From contig VBEI01000104.1 in assembly GCA_005882715.1 (NCBI GenBank), forward strand, positions 1-5,673: DNA of 5,673 bases, given 5' to 3'. This DNA comes from Chloroflexota bacterium (lineage in GTDB: Bacteria > Chloroflexota > Dehalococcoidia > SM23-28-2 > RBG-16-64-32). The notes under the pieces are model-generated. The model ran no database searches. It had not been told where the DNA came from and saw nothing but the letters and a program-made list of their open reading frames with translations. Below, piece by piece: positions 4,450 to 5,673 of the stretch (position 1 is the first letter of the stretch; each line of letters opens with the position of its first letter). The translations under genes were made by a program, and so were the position numbers.

Positions 4450-5673
4450 ATGGCCGGCCGTAACGGCAAGAACGGCAGGAACGGGACGCGGGTCGTCGTC
4501 ACCGGCATGGGGGCTATCACGCCGATCGGAATCTCCGTCAAGGAGTTCTGGGCGAGCTGCCTCGCCGGCAAGTCTGGCATCGATATCCTCACGTCGTTCG
4601 ACCACTCTGCGTACCCGATCCACATCGCCGGCGAGATAAAGAACTTCGACCCCGAGGAGCACATGGACCGCCGCGACGCGCGCCGCATGGCGAGATTCAG
4701 CCAGTTTGCCATTGCCGCCACGCACGAGGCTATTAAGCACGCAGAGCTCGACATGGACGAAGTCGAACGAACGCGCGTCGGTGTCCTCATCGGCAACGGC
4801 ATCGGTGGCCTGGTCGAGACGCAGGAGGCCGTGCGCACTATGGACGCACGTGGCGGCATGAAGATCGATCCCTTCTACTACCCGAAAATGCTGCCTAATA
4901 TGGCCGCCGCCCACATCGCTCTCCACATCGGCGCGAAGGGCTACAACAACACCGTGATTACCGCCTGCGCCGCCGGCACGCAAGCCCTGGGCGACGCGCT
5001 TGACCTTGTGCGCGCCGGCCGCGTCGACGTCGCGATCACCGGCGGCACCGAGGCGACGTTGTGCGAGACAGGCCTCGCCGGGTTTGCCGTCATCCGTGCT
5101 CTCTCTTCGCACAACAAAGAGCCGCAGAAGGCTAGCCGCCCGTTCGACGCCGAGCGAGACGGATTCGTCGCGTCCGAGGCGGCCGGCATCTTCGTCCTCG
5201 AAAACCTCGAGCACGCTCGTAAGCGCAACGCGCCGATTCTAGCCGAGCTGGTGGGCTATGGGGCTGGGAACGATGCCTATCACGTCGTCGCGCCGAGCGA
5301 AGACGGCGAGGGCGCCGCGAACGCCATGCAATGGGCGCTCGAAGACGCGGGCGTGGAGCCCGCCGAAGTGGACTACATCAACGCGCACGGCACCTCCACC
5401 AAGCTCAACGACGCCTCCGAGACACTCGCCATCAAGCGCGTCTTCGGCGAGGATGCCTACCGCGTGCCGATCAGCGCGACGAAATCGATGATCGGCCACT
5501 CTTTCGGCGCCGCCGGGGCCGTCGAGTCGGTCGCCGCCGTGCAGACGATTCAGACGGGCATGATCCACCCGACCATCAACTACGAGCACCCGGACCCTGA
5601 ATGCGACCTCGATTACGTCCCGAATAAGGCGCGCCGCGCGGACGTCGATATCGTTCTCAAGAACAGCTTCGGC
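4450..5673 (+). CDS. fabF: Beta-ketoacyl-ACP synthase II (partial, lacks the extreme C-terminus)
   Basis: This is the condensing enzyme of type II fatty-acid synthesis: it accepts an acyl chain from acyl-ACP on its cysteine and condenses it with malonyl-ACP, releasing CO2. I translated it by hand; 408 residues lie in the window. The thiolase fold starts at TRVVVTGMGAITPIG (13-27). The nucleophile is C173 in TACAAGTQA, the two histidines are H313 in NAHGTSTKLND and H350 in IGHSFGAAGA, and the conserved lysine is K345 in SATKSMIGH. These match E. coli FabF C163, H303, H340 and K335 with a constant offset of 10. The offset is explained by an Asn/Gly/Lys/Arg-rich N-terminal extension with an N-G-x triple repeat (5-13). 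The window stops at NSFG, just before the expected GFGGTN-type loop, so only about 14 residues are missing. It probably shares an mRNA with folC. Distinction from FabB or a polyketide-type KS rests on overall resemblance and context. Confidence 0.95.
   Translation, partial: MAGRNGKNGRNGTRVVVTGMGAITPIGISVKEFWASCLAGKSGIDILTSFDHSAYPIHIAGEIKNFDPEEHMDRRDARRMARFSQFAIAATHEAIKHAELDMDEVERTRVGVLIGNGIGGLVETQEAVRTMDARGGMKIDPFYYPKMLPNMAAAHIALHIGAKGYNNTVITACAAGTQALGDALDLVRAGRVDVAITGGTEATLCETGLAGFAVIRALSSHNKEPQKASRPFDAERDGFVASEAAGIFVLENLEHARKRNAPILAELVGYGAGNDAYHVVAPSEDGEGAANAMQWALEDAGVEPAEVDYINAHGTSTKLNDASETLAIKRVFGEDAYRVPISATKSMIGHSFGAAGAVESVAAVQTIQTGMIHPTINYEHPDPECDLDYVPNKARRADVDIVLKNSFG

Noticed and set aside
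4047..4859. 270-residue minus-strand open frame across the folC-fabF junction
   Set aside because: Overlaps two firmly identified genes in antisense and has a low-complexity Pro/Arg/Ser composition.
4246..5214. 322-residue minus-strand open frame opposite fabF
   Set aside because: GC-rich third-position shadow of a well-conserved gene; composition is Arg/Ala/Gly/Asp-rich with no recognisable domain.

Overview
The window is GC-rich and gene-dense. It holds six protein-coding genes, of which the first (minus strand) and the last (plus strand) run off the edges. The most likely source is a deep-branching bacterium, and the gene complement and promoter style suggest a Chloroflexota-type lineage. 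The main reasons are an archaeal-type bifunctional fructose-1,6-bisphosphate aldolase/phosphatase beside bacterial FolC and FabF, a DUF1122-like protein of a family known mostly from archaea, and several genes whose start codon sits 6-10 nt after a TATAAT-like box with no ribosome binding site (leaderless or nearly leaderless mRNAs). The lineage is inferred from style, not proven.

Layout. 1-409 (minus): N-terminal part of the FBP aldolase/phosphatase, with an SD, a structured leader of about 90 nt and a sigma70-type promoter at 508-536. 559-1317 (minus): a DUF1122-like protein of unknown role. 1318-1356: a 39-bp divergent promoter region built on a perfect 10-bp inverted repeat that places a TATAAT on each strand. 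1357-1986 (plus): a four-helix membrane protein with a proline-rich tail, not recognised. 1987-2094: intergenic, with an extended -10 promoter and a strong SD. 2095-2907 (plus): a crotonase-fold enoyl-CoA hydratase/isomerase. 2908-3097: intergenic, carrying a 99-bp element bounded by perfect 21-bp inverted repeats, then a leaderless promoter. 3098-4423 (plus): FolC. 4450-5673 (plus): FabF, cut about 14 residues before its expected end.

How they fit together. This is mostly central metabolism: gluconeogenesis (FBP aldolase/phosphatase), acyl-CoA chemistry (crotonase), folate glutamylation (FolC) and fatty-acid elongation (FabF). folC and fabF are 26 bp apart on the same strand and probably co-transcribed. 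The other genes appear to have their own promoters. No CRISPR, phage, transposase or RNA gene was seen.

Points most worth a second look: a possible two-state RNA leader that could hide the fbp SD; the palindromic divergent leaderless promoter; the 99-bp inverted-repeat element; and a crotonase that lacks both canonical hydratase glutamates but keeps an acidic residue where some enoyl-CoA isomerases have theirs. I did not find a clear undescribed multi-gene system.
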